A DNA stretch of 64,000 nt from Collinsella sp. (GCA_031295385.1 JAUMOL010000010.1:105831-169830); one strand, 5' to 3'. Shown: positions 1 through 9,950, numbered from the stretch's first letter. Made by a program: numbers and translations. Notes: generated by a model from the sequence alone, not told the origin.

Positions 1-950
1 GTCAGCGACACCTCGTCATAGCCAGTCTTTTCCAAGCCCTGGATCACCGATGACACGATCTGGTCAGCCGAGCGCTCGCGCACCGGGCGATACGTCATGC
101 CGGCCTGGCAAAAACGACAGCCGCGGGCGCAGCCGCGCAGGATCTCGATAGACAGGCGGTCGTGAACCAGCTGCGCATAGGGCACGCACGACTGCGACAG
201 CGGATTCGTGGCGCCGAAATCCTCGACGACGCGCTTGTAGACCACGGTCGGCGCATCCTTGCCTTCACGCGGCACGGTGTAGCCATGCGGCGAGCAGGGC
301 TCGTCGTGACAAACCTCATAGAGCGATGGCACGTAGTTGCCGGCAATGGATGCAAGCTGCTCGACAATCTGCGCGCGCGGGACCCCTTCGTCACGCAGGC
401 GGCGATGCAGCTGGCAGGTCTCGAGCAGCGATTCCTCGCCCTCACCGATGAGGATGGCATCGAAGAAGGCCGCGTACGGCTCGGGGTTGTACACCGAGGG
501 GCCGCCGGCGATGATGATAGGGTCGTCTTCGCCTCGGTCGGCCGCCAACAGTGGAATGCCAGCGAGGTCGAGTGCCTCGAGGAAGTTCGTCACCGCCATC
601 TCGTGCGGCACATGCAGACCGACGATATCAAACGAAGCGACCGGCGCTGCACCCTCAAGCGAGAGCAGCGGAATGCCCGCCTCGCGCATAGCGTCACCCA
701 TATCGGGCCACGGCACATAGCCACGCTCGCAGGAGATGCCCTCGGCCTGGTTAAGGATGTTGTAGAGGATGGCGATGCCCTGGTTGGGCAGACCGACCTC
801 GTACACATCCGGATAGATCAGGCAGCAACGGTAGTCGGCATCGGCCTTGGAAAGCGTGCCCCACTCGTGATCGATATAGCGACTCGGCTTCTCGACCTTG
901 GCGAGCAACGGCTCGATTAAATGAAAACAATCTTGGTATGCAACGCGCAA
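1..950 (-). CDS. radical SAM protein, TIGR03960-like (C-terminus outside window)
   Basis: The minus-strand frame runs off the left edge, so only the N-terminal 316 residues are visible. A radical SAM cluster motif C-x3-C-x2-C (CARGCRFC) lies near residue 280, after an N-terminal cobalamin-binding-like region containing DIVGLHMP and GGPSVYNPEP. The start chosen is TTG at 948-950, preceded by TAGGGG, which overlaps the stop of the upstream gene. Proteins of this type often stand beside a DUF2344 protein and may be fused to it; their substrate is not established. It is the last visible gene of the mre/rodA transcription unit. Confidence 0.75.
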   Translation of the reverse strand, partial: MRVAYQDCFHLIEPLLAKVEKPSRYIDHEWGTLSKADADYRCCLIYPDVYEVGLPNQGIAILYNILNQAEGISCERGYVPWPDMGDAMREAGIPLLSLEGAAPVASFDIVGLHVPHEMAVTNFLEALDLAGIPLLAADRGEDDPIIIAGGPSVYNPEPYAAFFDAILIGEGEESLLETCQLHRRLRDEGVPRAQIVEQLASIAGNYVPSLYEVCHDEPCSPHGYTVPREGKDAPTVVYKRVVEDFGATNPLSQSCVPYAQLVHDRLSIEILRGCARGCRFCQAGMTYRPVRERSADQIVSSVIQGLEKTGYDEVSL

Positions 951-960
951 CGGAAAACCC

Positions 961-1890
961 CTAAGCAGCGAGATCTGATGCGTCCTGATAGGACGCCATA
1001 GGACGGGTAGCGCCCGCGACCGTGGTCACCAGATCGCGAACGCGGGAGAACGTGGCAGTGACCACCTCGTTGGCACGGCTGTAGTCGACATCGCGCTCGT
1101 AGAGCGAAACGAGCGCGCGGCCCATGCCATAGGTGCCCGCGGCAGCAGTGAGCGCCTTGACGGCAAACCCAATATGCGGCGTCTGCTTGACAAGTGCGCG
1201 GGTGACCGCTCGGATCACAAGACCGCCGGCAAGCACGCCCGCGACCTCGTAGCCGCGCTCAGGCTTAATGCCGCGTCCAAAGACGGCAGCGAGCTCAAAG
1301 AGCATGCCCACCTGCGCCAGCGCCATAACGGGATAATCGGCGCCCGGCAAAAACACCAGCGCACCGGTCGCCATATTGGTGAGCGCGCACGAGGTGATGA
1401 TACGATTGGCCGCCGCGATGCGCATGAAGGCAAAGTTCGCCGCAAAAGCCGTTTCCTTGTCGGTGCGATCGAGAATCCAGCGGGCAAGCGTCTCGAGCAG
1501 ATACGTCTTATCGGTTGCCGCTACCACGCCGAGCATGGGCGTGGACTCCTCGATAAACGGCACCTCCACAGCAGACTCGGCAAGTACGCACACGGGCGCG
1601 CCGGCGATCACGAGCTCCTGCACGGCACTCTCCAAGCGGTCGGAACCACACGAGAGCACCAGCACCACATCGGTATCGGTCTTTGGAGCTATTCGCTCCT
1701 CCCCCAGACGCTCGACGCGCACAATGCCCGAGGTCGTCTGCGGCACAAAGGCGTCACGCACCGTCTCGGCCAGAAAGCGCGAGGCGGACGAATCCAGATA
1801 GACCGAGATGCGCACCGGCGTATCGGAATCCTTCTTAACGGACGCGCCCATCTTAAAAGCGCGGGTCAGCTTATCTACGGGAATTTTCAT
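961..1890 (-). CDS. DUF697-type membrane protein
   Basis: 309 residues. The N-terminal half resembles a degenerate nucleotide-binding or sensor fold without a P-loop. Residues about 160-260 hold two hydrophobic segments (ITSCALTNMATGALVFLPGA and a second pair around VAGVLAGGLVIRAV) that match the DUF697/YcjF membrane domain, often attached to Era-like GTPases; no GTPase motif is visible here. A GGAGGGG ribosome binding site precedes the ATG. It lies 18 bp after rodA and 10 bp before the radical SAM gene, so it is probably co-transcribed with the elongasome genes. Function unknown. Confidence 0.6.
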   Translation of the reverse strand: MKIPVDKLTRAFKMGASVKKDSDTPVRISVYLDSSASRFLAETVRDAFVPQTTSGIVRVERLGEERIAPKTDTDVVLVLSCGSDRLESAVQELVIAGAPVCVLAESAVEVPFIEESTPMLGVVAATDKTYLLETLARWILDRTDKETAFAANFAFMRIAAANRIITSCALTNMATGALVFLPGADYPVMALAQVGMLFELAAVFGRGIKPERGYEVAGVLAGGLVIRAVTRALVKQTPHIGFAVKALTAAAGTYGMGRALVSLYERDVDYSRANEVVTATFSRVRDLVTTVAGATRPMASYQDASDLAA

Positions 1891-1908
1891 AGCAAACCCC
1901 TCCAGCGG

Positions 1909-3135
1909 TTACGCGGCGCCCGAACGATGCCGCCATATGGATTGTACGATACCCACCGTCAGCAGCTGAATCATCATCGAAGACGAACCGAAGCTAATAA
2001 ACGGTAGCGGAATACCGGTAATCGGCATCATGCCGATGCACATGCCGATGTTTTCGAAGGTCTGGAACGCCCACATGCCGACGATACCTACGCATGATAA
2101 GCGTAGGAACAGAGACTCGCACTTAAAGGCAACGCGGATCGTCGAGAAGATGAGCAGTACGTACAAGCACAGCAGCAAAAAGGAGCCGCAGAAGCCAAAG
2201 GTCTCGGACAAAAAGGCGAAGACGAAGTCGGTGTGGAACTCAGGCAGAAAGCCGCCGGCCGACTGCGTCGCATGCCCCAGGCCCTTACCAAAGAAGCCGC
2301 CCGAGCCGACCGCGATCAACGACTGCTGCAGATTGTACGCATCGTCCGAATCGGCATTATCGGGGTCGATAAAGACCGTCAGACGGTTCATCTGATACTG
2401 TTTGATGAGCACATCGTGGCCGAGCAACGAATCAAAGACAGAATCGAGCGCCAGGACGAGGGCCACCAGGCCCACGAGCAGGGCCAGGGTCGACAGCACC
2501 CATTCGCGGCGTGCACCGCTCATACAGATGACGATGGCGCCCGAAACCAGCACGACCAGGCCCGAGCCCAGGTCGCCCATGGCAACGACGGCCAAAAACG
2601 GAATGGACAGCATGCCGCAGAGCTTGACGTAGTCGCGAACGGTATCGATGCGACCGTTATACTGCGAGCCAAGCGTAGCAATAAAGAAGATGGTGATGAG
2701 CTTGGCAAGCTCAACCGGCTGGAATGTCAAGCCGATACCGGGAATCTTGATCCAGCCCGTCATGCCCAGACCGCCCGTATAGGACAGACCCGGAATCTTG
2801 GGCGAGAGGATCACGATCAGGTCGATGACGAGCAACGCCGTCGAGAAATTGGAAATACCGCGCAGGTCGGAGCGCCAGACCAGCACCGCCAGCACCGTGC
2901 CGATGCCAATTCCCAGCAGATGGCGCGAGAACGAAGCATCGGCCTTAAACTGCGAAGCCGACCAGATAATGATGGCACCGTAGGCGACGAGCGCCACAGT
3001 AGCCACGAGCACACCGATATGCACTTTTTGGCGAAACGTGCCACGCGAGGCCGAAAGTTGCTTGTTGACGCGGTCCAGGCTGCTGCGAGAGCCGGTCTTG
3101 GTTGAACGGAACAGATCCGCCGGAGAAAAATCCAT
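1909..3135 (-). CDS. rodA: peptidoglycan glycosyltransferase RodA (SEDS family)
   Basis: 408 residues with about ten membrane segments. SEDS signatures are clear: FQPVELAKL in the first half, LPEFHTDFVFAFLSE near residue 300 and the C-terminal PITGIPLPFISFGSSSM. RodA polymerises lipid II into glycan strands during side-wall growth and pairs with a class B PBP, here encoded directly upstream with 9 bp between them. Its place in an mreBCD-PBP2 operon argues for RodA rather than FtsW. Confidence 0.93.
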   Translation of the reverse strand: MDFSPADLFRSTKTGSRSSLDRVNKQLSASRGTFRQKVHIGVLVATVALVAYGAIIIWSASQFKADASFSRHLLGIGIGTVLAVLVWRSDLRGISNFSTALLVIDLIVILSPKIPGLSYTGGLGMTGWIKIPGIGLTFQPVELAKLITIFFIATLGSQYNGRIDTVRDYVKLCGMLSIPFLAVVAMGDLGSGLVVLVSGAIVICMSGARREWVLSTLALLVGLVALVLALDSVFDSLLGHDVLIKQYQMNRLTVFIDPDNADSDDAYNLQQSLIAVGSGGFFGKGLGHATQSAGGFLPEFHTDFVFAFLSETFGFCGSFLLLCLYVLLIFSTIRVAFKCESLFLRLSCVGIVGMWAFQTFENIGMCIGMMPITGIPLPFISFGSSSMMIQLLTVGIVQSIWRHRSGAA

Positions 3136-3144
3136 CGCAACCTC

Positions 3145-5214
3145 CTATCGAACCGAAGAATCGCCCGAGGCCGAAGAGGTATCGGGCTCGTCATAAATCA
3201 CGCCGAGCACGTCGCGCACGACATGCATCGCGGTATCTGAGCCGCCGCCGCCCTGCTCCAGGACAGTAGCGATGACATACTTGGGGTCATCGGCCGGTGC
3301 ATAGGCGCAGAACCACGCATATTCGTCCTCGCCGCTTTTCTCGCCCGTGCCCGACTTGCCGTATACCTGCGGCGTCAGGGTGCCAAAGTGAGCCGCCAGG
3401 GACGTCGATGCCGTGTAAATCACATCGTGCATGCCGTTGCGAACAAGAGCCAAATCCGAATCGCTGTTGATCTTGGCCTCCAGGCGCTTCTTCTTGCCCT
3501 TGCCGTTGTACTTATAGGCATCGCCGTCGCCATCGCGCGACACGGCAGACAAAAACACGTGAGGCACGTACTGTTTGCCGCCGTTGGCAAGACCCATATA
3601 GGCGCACGCCATCTGCAGGGGCGTCACCAGGATGTCGCCCTGACCGATGGCAATGTTGGTCATATCGCCGGCATTCCACTTGCGGTCCTCGGCAGATGCG
3701 TCGGTGAAGTACGACTCTTTCCACTCGGCATCGGGAATACGGCCCGCGCCCTCACTCGGCAGATCGATACCGCAGGTCTTGCCTAGACCCCAGCGACGAA
3801 AGACCTCCTGCAGACCCTCGGGATGTTGCTCGTCATAAAAGAACGCCTTGCCCATGTCGTAGAAGACAGGGTCGCACGAGTTGGCGATACCCGACTGCAG
3901 CGTCATGGTGCCGTGGCCGGAATGCAGCCAGCAGTACTTGCCCCACGACTTGCCCAGACCCGTCCAATAACCCGTGCAGTTGGTCGTCTGCCCCGACGTG
4001 TAGGTTCCAAACTCAAGACCGGCCAGTGCCGAGAGCGGCTTGATGGTCGAGGCCGACATGTACTGTCCGCTAATGGCGCGGTTGAGCAGCGGGTGCGAAC
4101 CCTTGTCATCATTGAGCTCGGTCCACACGTCATTTGAGACGCCGCCGATAAAGACGGACGGATCAAACTTGGGCTCGCTCGCCATGCCCAGGATCTCGCC
4201 ATTGTTGGGATCGAGACACACCACAGCGCCGTTGCCGGCATTGCTGTAGCCGGTGGTCTTGGCAAGCTCGATAGCGCTCGCCAGCGCCGTCTCACAGGCC
4301 TGCTGGATCTTAAGGTCGAGCGTGAGCTTAATGTCGGAGCCGGCCTTCGCGGGCACAGCGCCGGCCTGACCGGTCACATTGCCCGATGCATCGACCTTGA
4401 CGGTCTGCTCGCCACGAATACCCTGCAGCAAGTTTTCGTAGTAGCTCTCAACGCCCGCCTGGCCCACGATATCGCCCGACTGGTACGTAATCTTGCCAGC
4501 AGAAGCATCATCATCGCCAGAGGTTTTCTTATTCTGGGCCTCGAGCTGCTCGGAGGTAATGGTGCCGGTATAGCCCAAGATATGGCATGCCGTCTCGCCA
4601 TATGGATACTGACGCTCGGTACGCTCGGCAATCTTGACGCCCGGGAACTCGCCGGCATGCTCCTGAATATAGGCAACCGTGGAGCGACGGACGTCCGTCG
4701 CGATGGTATGCAGGCTCTGAGCGCCCTCTGTATTGTCCTGAATATTGCGAAGGACCGCCACGTAAGGCATTCCAAGCACGTTGGCAAGATGGCGAACCAG
4801 AACCTCATCCTCGGCAAGGTCGCGGTAGGCCACGACAGCAAGTGAGGGACGGTTCTGGACAAGCGCCACGCCATTGCGGTCGAGGATGCGACCGCGCACA
4901 GCGGGTGTTGTAACGGTGCGAGTCTGATTACTATTGGCCTGCTTCTCGTAATAGTCCGATGAGACCATCTGCATGCCCCACAGCTTGACGGCAAGCGCCG
5001 CAAACATCGCGCCCACACCCGTGGTGAGGATGGAAAAGCGGCCCTTAAAGGCGGTCGCCGCGGTATTGCCCTCGCCCTCGGTGGCGCGCGGGGCCGTTCC
5101 ATGCTGCGTATCGTAGGTAAAACGGGAATCGCCACGACGCATGATGACCAGCGCGACCACGATGGCCACAACCAGCACGATACCGGCGATAATAACCGTC
5201 AACTGGGAAGACAT
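3145..5214 (-). CDS. mrdA: penicillin-binding protein 2 (class B transpeptidase)
   Basis: 689 residues. An N-terminal membrane anchor (about residues 6-26) is followed by a second hydrophobic stretch near 65-80 and the PBP dimerisation domain (RGRILDRNGVALVQNRPSLA). The transpeptidase domain carries the nucleophile in S-T-I-K near residue 390, the second motif as S-C-D near 443 where many homologues have SxN, and K-S-G-T near 618. It cross-links the glycan made by RodA during elongation and lies between mreD and rodA in the operon. Confidence 0.92.
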   Translation of the reverse strand: MSSQLTVIIAGIVLVVAIVVALVIMRRGDSRFTYDTQHGTAPRATEGEGNTAATAFKGRFSILTTGVGAMFAALAVKLWGMQMVSSDYYEKQANSNQTRTVTTPAVRGRILDRNGVALVQNRPSLAVVAYRDLAEDEVLVRHLANVLGMPYVAVLRNIQDNTEGAQSLHTIATDVRRSTVAYIQEHAGEFPGVKIAERTERQYPYGETACHILGYTGTITSEQLEAQNKKTSGDDDASAGKITYQSGDIVGQAGVESYYENLLQGIRGEQTVKVDASGNVTGQAGAVPAKAGSDIKLTLDLKIQQACETALASAIELAKTTGYSNAGNGAVVCLDPNNGEILGMASEPKFDPSVFIGGVSNDVWTELNDDKGSHPLLNRAISGQYMSASTIKPLSALAGLEFGTYTSGQTTNCTGYWTGLGKSWGKYCWLHSGHGTMTLQSGIANSCDPVFYDMGKAFFYDEQHPEGLQEVFRRWGLGKTCGIDLPSEGAGRIPDAEWKESYFTDASAEDRKWNAGDMTNIAIGQGDILVTPLQMACAYMGLANGGKQYVPHVFLSAVSRDGDGDAYKYNGKGKKKRLEAKINSDSDLALVRNGMHDVIYTASTSLAAHFGTLTPQVYGKSGTGEKSGEDEYAWFCAYAPADDPKYVIATVLEQGGGGSDTAMHVVRDVLGVIYDEPDTSSASGDSSVR

Positions 5215-5227
5215 CTACGGGCCTCCC

Positions 5228-5800
5228 CTATTTGAGCTTGCGGGTCTTGGGCTTAAAGCGCATACCCGCCTGGCGTCCGCCACGTGCGGAGAATCCATAG
5301 CCGGACTGCGGCACGACGCCGGACATCAAAAACGGAATGGCAACCAGACCCGTCAGGATCGAGGACGGCAGCGCATGGCCGAAGATCGCCACGACAAAGC
5401 TCGTCTCCAAACCCATAAACAGCAAGATGATGCTGTAGATCACATTAATGACGAGCGCAAAGGCGCCCACAGTGACGCCGCGCGCGCTCGGGGTACCGCC
5501 CGTCTGACCGACGGCGCTGTGCACCAGGGCAAAAGAACCCACGGTCAGCAGGAGCGACATAACGCCCACCGGCACGGCAGCGGACAGGTCATAAAACAAG
5601 CCGCTGCAAAAACCGCACACGACGGCACGGGTCGGGTCGCCCGAGAACACGCTTAGGCACACCAGGATAATCATGAAGTTGACGCGACCGCCCGCAATGG
5701 AGATCTGCGGTGCCAGGCCTGCCTGCAGCAGCACGCACACGATGGCGGCGATTACAAACGTACGGGAGCTCATCCCCTGCTCGTGTAGATCCATGGACAT
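5228..5800 (-). CDS. mreD: rod shape-determining protein MreD
   Basis: 190 residues, mostly hydrophobic with five or six predicted membrane helices and the MreD-like stretch VNFMIILVCLSVFSGDPTRA. Identification rests on hydrophobicity, length and its position between mreC and the PBP2 gene. It ends in a basic tail (FKPKTRKLK). The start is uncertain by a few codons, since ATGs occur at residues 1, 3 and 10. Confidence 0.85.
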   Translation of the reverse strand: MSMDLHEQGMSSRTFVIAAIVCVLLQAGLAPQISIAGGRVNFMIILVCLSVFSGDPTRAVVCGFCSGLFYDLSAAVPVGVMSLLLTVGSFALVHSAVGQTGGTPSARGVTVGAFALVINVIYSIILLFMGLETSFVVAIFGHALPSSILTGLVAIPFLMSGVVPQSGYGFSARGGRQAGMRFKPKTRKLK

Positions 5801-5805
5801 GCCCC

Positions 5806-6804
5806 CTATTCGCTCGAGCCGGAATCGGTCGTCTCGGACGTGTCGGAACTGTCATCCGAACTCTCGTCCTTCGTCTTGGTCGCAGCATCGCGCGACGTTC
5901 CCTGCGGCGTGCTGTTGGCCGTACTCACGTCCTCATCCGAGGCCGACTGTTCGTCGGTCAGCGAGGTAATGACCAGCACTTCCTCGTTGTTCTCGGCCGT
6001 CGTCTGAGCGCGCACCACAATGGTGTAGTACACATCGTTTGCCGATTTCTCAACCGACGAGACGGTGCCGAGCGGTAGACCCTTGGGGAACACGCCACCG
6101 ATGCCCGAGGTCACGATGATGTCGCCAACCTTAACATCGGAGTCGACGCTCACGTACTCAAGACGCAGCGTGCCGTCAGCCTGACCCTGCAGCATGCCCT
6201 GGGCGCGCGTGTCCTGCACCATGGCGGATACGCCGGAGTTCTCGTCGCCAATCAGGCGCACGGTGGACGTTTTGGCCGAGACTTCGATGATCTGGCCGAT
6301 AACACCGGCCGAACTCGTCACAGGCATGTTGATGGTAAGCCCGTCGGCAGAACCCTTATCAATCGTGACGGTCGAGGTCCAGGCATCGCCCGAGGCACCA
6401 ACGATACGAGCTGCGGTCGATTTAAGGTTGTAGGTCGACTGCAGGCCGACCAGCCCCTCCAGACGCTCAGCGGTCTTTTGAGCCTCGGAGAGCTCAGCAA
6501 CCTTAGAGGTCAGCTCCTCGTTTTGTTTCTTGAGCTCGTCGAGCGTGTCCTGCGACGCCGTTAGGTTAGAGAACACGTTGCCGATCGCATTGAAGGGAGC
6601 CGCCACGGCCGAACCCACAAAGCGCACCGGCGAGGTAATCGTCGTCACGCCCGAGCGCACGGCATGAATCGGTCCTGCCTCGCCCTCGCGGATGTAAAAC
6701 GTGAGCAGCAACACCGAAATCAGGCTGAAAACAATCAACGGGCGCATACCCGTTGATTGTCGCTTGGTATTCAGATTTGTGGAGAAACCCGAAGATCGTG
6801 CCAA
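5806..6804 (-). CDS. mreC: rod shape-determining protein MreC
   Basis: 332 residues beginning at a TTG codon behind AAGGTGGA. One N-terminal membrane anchor (PLIVFSLISVLLLTFYI), a coiled coil around residues 90-115 (LDELKKQNEELTSKVAELSE) and the two-lobed beta domain with VGDIIVTSGIGGVFPKGLPLG identify MreC. The last 45 or so residues form a low-complexity Ser/Thr/Asp/Glu tail. MreC links cytoplasmic MreB filaments to the periplasmic-side wall synthases. Confidence 0.92.
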   Translation of the reverse strand: MARSSGFSTNLNTKRQSTGMRPLIVFSLISVLLLTFYIREGEAGPIHAVRSGVTTITSPVRFVGSAVAAPFNAIGNVFSNLTASQDTLDELKKQNEELTSKVAELSEAQKTAERLEGLVGLQSTYNLKSTAARIVGASGDAWTSTVTIDKGSADGLTINMPVTSSAGVIGQIIEVSAKTSTVRLIGDENSGVSAMVQDTRAQGMLQGQADGTLRLEYVSVDSDVKVGDIIVTSGIGGVFPKGLPLGTVSSVEKSANDVYYTIVVRAQTTAENNEEVLVITSLTDEQSASDEDVSTANSTPQGTSRDAATKTKDESSDDSSDTSETTDSGSSE

Positions 6805-6825
6805 ATGGAATCCACCTTTTGGAAA

Positions 6826-7869
6826 TTAAGCATTGGTCTGGACGAAGCCGCCATCAAACGCATTGGCCTCGAGCACGCGGGCACAGCCGTTAACGACGTT
6901 ATCGAGCGCCGTGGGGCTGACGTTGACCGAAACGCCGGTCTCATCGCGCAGGCGCACGTCGAGACCGCGCAGCAGCGCGCCGCCACCGGTCAGCAAAATG
7001 CCGTAGTACATAAGGTCCGAGGCGAGATCGGGAGGTGTAGCGTCGAGTGCGTCCTTGACAGCCTTGGCCATCTCGTCGAGCGGCTTGTTGAGCGCGCGAC
7101 GAATCTCCTCGCTCTCGATGCGCACGGTCTTGGGCAGACCCGTGATCACGTCGCGGCCGTTGACCTCGACGTCGAGCTCGTCCTTGAGCGGCACGGCGGA
7201 GCCGACCTTGATCTTGATGTCCTCTGCCGTACGCTCACCGATGGCCAAGTTGTAGGCATCACGAACGTGCGTGAGGATGGCCTGATCGAACTCGTCGCCG
7301 GCAATACGGATGGACTGCGAGACGACGATACCGCCCATAGCGATAACGGCAACCTCGGTGGTACCGCCACCGATGTCGATGACCATAGAGCCGGTGGGTT
7401 CCTCGACGGGCAGGTCGGCGCCGATAGCGGCGGCCATGGGCTCTTCGATCAGATAGGCCTGGCGGGCGCCGGCCTGGATCGTGGCCTCAAAGACGGCACG
7501 CTTCTCGACCGACGTGACACCGGAGGGAACGCAGACGACAACGCGCGGACGCGGGGTCCACGGATAGCGCTTCTCGGACGCCTTGTCGATAAAGTAGCGG
7601 AGCATGGCCTCGGTAACATCGAAGTCGGCGATGACGCCGTCCTTCAGGGGACGAACGGCCACGATGTTGCCGGGCGTACGGCCGAGCATGCGCTTTGCCT
7701 CGATACCGACCGCCAGGATGCGCTCGTCGTTCTTGTCGATGGCGACGACGGAGGGCTCGCGAATGACGATACCCTTGCCGCGCACGGAGACAAGCGTATT
7801 TGCGGTGCCGAGGTCGATGGCAAGATCGCCCGCATAGCTACCGAAGAACATATCCATCAAAGAAAACAA
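6826..7869 (-). CDS. mreB: actin-like cell shape protein MreB
   Basis: 347 residues starting with TTG, 5 bp behind AGGAG. Actin-fold nucleotide-binding motifs are intact: AIDLGTANTLV, MVIDIGGGTTEVAVI, and the adenosine motif around LLTGGGALLRG. It is the first gene of the elongation operon, and a terminator-like hairpin at 7930-7962 separates it from the TPR gene upstream. Its presence predicts rod or short-rod morphology. Confidence 0.95.
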   Translation of the reverse strand: MFSLMDMFFGSYAGDLAIDLGTANTLVSVRGKGIVIREPSVVAIDKNDERILAVGIEAKRMLGRTPGNIVAVRPLKDGVIADFDVTEAMLRYFIDKASEKRYPWTPRPRVVVCVPSGVTSVEKRAVFEATIQAGARQAYLIEEPMAAAIGADLPVEEPTGSMVIDIGGGTTEVAVIAMGGIVVSQSIRIAGDEFDQAILTHVRDAYNLAIGERTAEDIKIKVGSAVPLKDELDVEVNGRDVITGLPKTVRIESEEIRRALNKPLDEMAKAVKDALDATPPDLASDLMYYGILLTGGGALLRGLDVRLRDETGVSVNVSPTALDNVVNGCARVLEANAFDGGFVQTNA

Positions 7870-7929
7870 CGCAACTCCTGATGTGTTGGATGATTGCTGG
7901 AAAACTACTAGTTCATGATACTAGCGCAA

Positions 7930-7962
7930 GCCCGGCACCTCACTTGCGGTGAAGCACCGGGC
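7930..7962 (-). terminator. hairpin between TPR gene and mreB
   Basis: A 14-bp stem (GCCCGG..TTCAC against GTGAGG..CCGGGC, with two G-U pairs) and a short loop lie between the TPR gene stop and mreB. The T tract after it is poor, so termination is likely but perhaps incomplete. Confidence 0.55.
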
Positions 7963-7984
7963 AAAACTAAATCCCATAAGGTCA

Positions 7985-9289
7985 CTACTGGTTGTCAGCA
8001 GCCGAGAAATCCATATCGAGCGAGGAAACGGCCCAGCCGATATGGTTGTCGGAGCGCACGAATTGGACGGTGTACTCCTGCTCGCCGCCCTTGGACAGCG
8101 ACGCCTTAACCTTGGCGGTCGTCTCGGTCATGGACTGATCCATGCCCTCGACGGACACGGTGGCACCCTGCGGAATCGAGGAGATGATCATCGACTTAGC
8201 GTCCTCGGACAGGCTCGAGGCCAGGCAAGACTCGGCCTTTGCGGTGTCACCGTCGCCGGCAGCCTGGAACAGATCGGTAACCACAGATTCCTGAGACGGG
8301 AAGCCAAAGCCGCGCGTGTAGGCAAAGCCCAGACCGCCCGCGGCGATCAAAATGAGCAGAAGCAGCACAATGAAGACTTTGAGACCCGTGTGGCGATGGC
8401 GACGACGGACCTTGGCCTGCTTACGATCCTGACGGTCCTGCTGGACCATCTCGGACTCGGACAGCGTAAAGAAACCGGTGTCCGAGGGATCGGGCATAAA
8501 CTGACCGGTCGCGCCCGTAGGATCGAGCGGATCGACGGCAGGAGCGTCCATCGCGGGCGCCGGAGCCGTGGCCATAGCCGTCTGGGCGGATAGCGCGGCA
8601 AGCGAATCGTGAACGCGGGCAAGCTCATCGGCCTGCTCGGAGGTGAGCTGGTAGATGCCATCGGCAGTAGCGGCGTTAAAGGCGTCGAGTGCGTCGGAGG
8701 GGCGGCCGGCGGCAGAAAGTGCCTGACCCATGCCGGCGTTGAGCGCACGCGTGTCGTCGCGGGGGCCGGCAAAGTCGATAGCCGTGCGGTAGGTCTCCAC
8801 GGCATCCGCCGGACGGCCGAGTTTAATGAAGCAACGACCAAGCTCGCCGAGTGCGGCGGCAGGAGCCGGATTGGCGCCGTCGATGGCAGCCTGACGGAAG
8901 GCAGTACCCGCGTTGGCATAGTCGCCCGACTGGAACAGCGCGTTACCCAGGCCCAGATAGGCCTTGAACGGCGTGGCATAGGAAGCATCCTGCGTAGCAG
9001 CAGAGAACGCCTGGGCGGCCGTCGTGTAGTCGCCCACGGCGGCGAGCGCCTTGCCGCGGTTGGTGAGCAGTGCGCCGCGCTTGCCGTAGGTGCCGTCGTT
9101 GAGAGCGGCGGCATAGGCCTCGGCGGCCTCGGCATACATGCCCAGGTGCATCAAGGCGTTACCACGAAGGTGATCGGCCTCGCCCATAATCTCATCGGGA
9201 GTTTTTGCCGCCCCAAGCATCTGGGCTGCAGCGGAAAAATCACCCGCGCGGTAAGCGGCGCGGCCCTGTTGGATCAGCTGGCTATTCAA
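7985..9289 (-). CDS. TPR-repeat membrane protein
   Basis: 434 residues. Residues 1-210 are at least five tetratricopeptide-like helical pairs (repeated A-x-A-Y-x-x-A and G-x-x-L-x-x-x-G-D-Y patterns). A proline- and alanine-rich linker and a basic cluster (RKQAKVRRRHRHTG) lead into one membrane segment near residues 310-330 (VFIVLLLLILIAAGGLGFAY). The last 110 residues are an outer domain resembling the small DUF4878-type folds seen in lipoproteins. It is 11 bp downstream of the cyclophilin gene. A scaffold role at the membrane is inference. Confidence 0.7.
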   Translation of the reverse strand: MNSQLIQQGRAAYRAGDFSAAAQMLGAAKTPDEIMGEADHLRGNALMHLGMYAEAAEAYAAALNDGTYGKRGALLTNRGKALAAVGDYTTAAQAFSAATQDASYATPFKAYLGLGNALFQSGDYANAGTAFRQAAIDGANPAPAAALGELGRCFIKLGRPADAVETYRTAIDFAGPRDDTRALNAGMGQALSAAGRPSDALDAFNAATADGIYQLTSEQADELARVHDSLAALSAQTAMATAPAPAMDAPAVDPLDPTGATGQFMPDPSDTGFFTLSESEMVQQDRQDRKQAKVRRRHRHTGLKVFIVLLLLILIAAGGLGFAYTRGFGFPSQESVVTDLFQAAGDGDTAKAESCLASSLSEDAKSMIISSIPQGATVSVEGMDQSMTETTAKVKASLSKGGEQEYTVQFVRSDNHIGWAVSSLDMDFSAADNQ

Positions 9290-9300
9290 GGAAGTCCCCT

Positions 9301-9843
9301 TTACTCGTGAACGATCTCGACATGGACGATCTCGTCGCCGGCACGCAGCTGCGAAATCACATCAAGACCCTCGACCGTGGTACCAAAGACGGTGTAACCG
9401 GAATCGAGGTTATGCTGGGCGCCCAGGCAGAAGTAGAACTGCGAACCCGCGGAATCGGGGTCCATGGAGCGTGCCATTGCAAGGGCACCATCGACATGGC
9501 TGTTGCGCGGATTGGTGGCAAACTCGCCCTTAATGCAGTAGCCGGGGCCACCGGTACCGGGCATGCCGTCGGGGCCCTCAAGACCGGCAGCGACGTCGGC
9601 GCCGGACATATCGCGGGTATTGGGGTCGCCGCCCTGAATGACAAAGCCGGGCACATAGCGATGGAACTTAAGGCCATCATAGAAGCCCATCGTGGAAAGC
9701 TCGCAGAAGTTCGCGACATGAATGGGAGCGCCCTCGCCGTCAAACTTGACCTTGATGGTACCCTTCGACGTCTCGATAACGGCGCACTCGTCGCCGGCAA
9801 GCTGATACTCGGGCGTGTAGAGCTCTTTCTTAAAACCAAACAT
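9301..9843 (-). CDS. peptidyl-prolyl cis-trans isomerase, cyclophilin type
   Basis: 180 residues without a signal peptide, so probably cytoplasmic. Cyclophilin core motifs are present: FHRYVPGFVIQGGDP, GSQFYFCLG and LDSGYTVFGTTVEGLDVI. The catalytic Arg is in FHR. It is the first gene of a two-gene unit with the TPR protein and has its own promoter upstream. Confidence 0.9.
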   Translation of the reverse strand: MFGFKKELYTPEYQLAGDECAVIETSKGTIKVKFDGEGAPIHVANFCELSTMGFYDGLKFHRYVPGFVIQGGDPNTRDMSGADVAAGLEGPDGMPGTGGPGYCIKGEFATNPRNSHVDGALAMARSMDPDSAGSQFYFCLGAQHNLDSGYTVFGTTVEGLDVISQLRAGDEIVHVEIVHE

Positions 9844-9882
9844 GTGGTTCCTTCCTCGTGCGTTTAAAGCATATTTGTACGA

Positions 9883-9912
9883 ATTGTAGCAATAAGCATG
9901 CGCTTACATCAA
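9883..9912 (-). promoter_or_regulatory. sigma-70-type promoter for the cyclophilin gene
   Basis: On the minus strand, TTGATG (9907-9912) and TACAAT (9883-9888) are separated by 18 bp and end 40 bp before the start codon. No other gene uses this position. Confidence 0.6.
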
Positions 9913-9950
9913 TTGCGCACGTAGGTTATGCCGACTATGGCGAACTAATT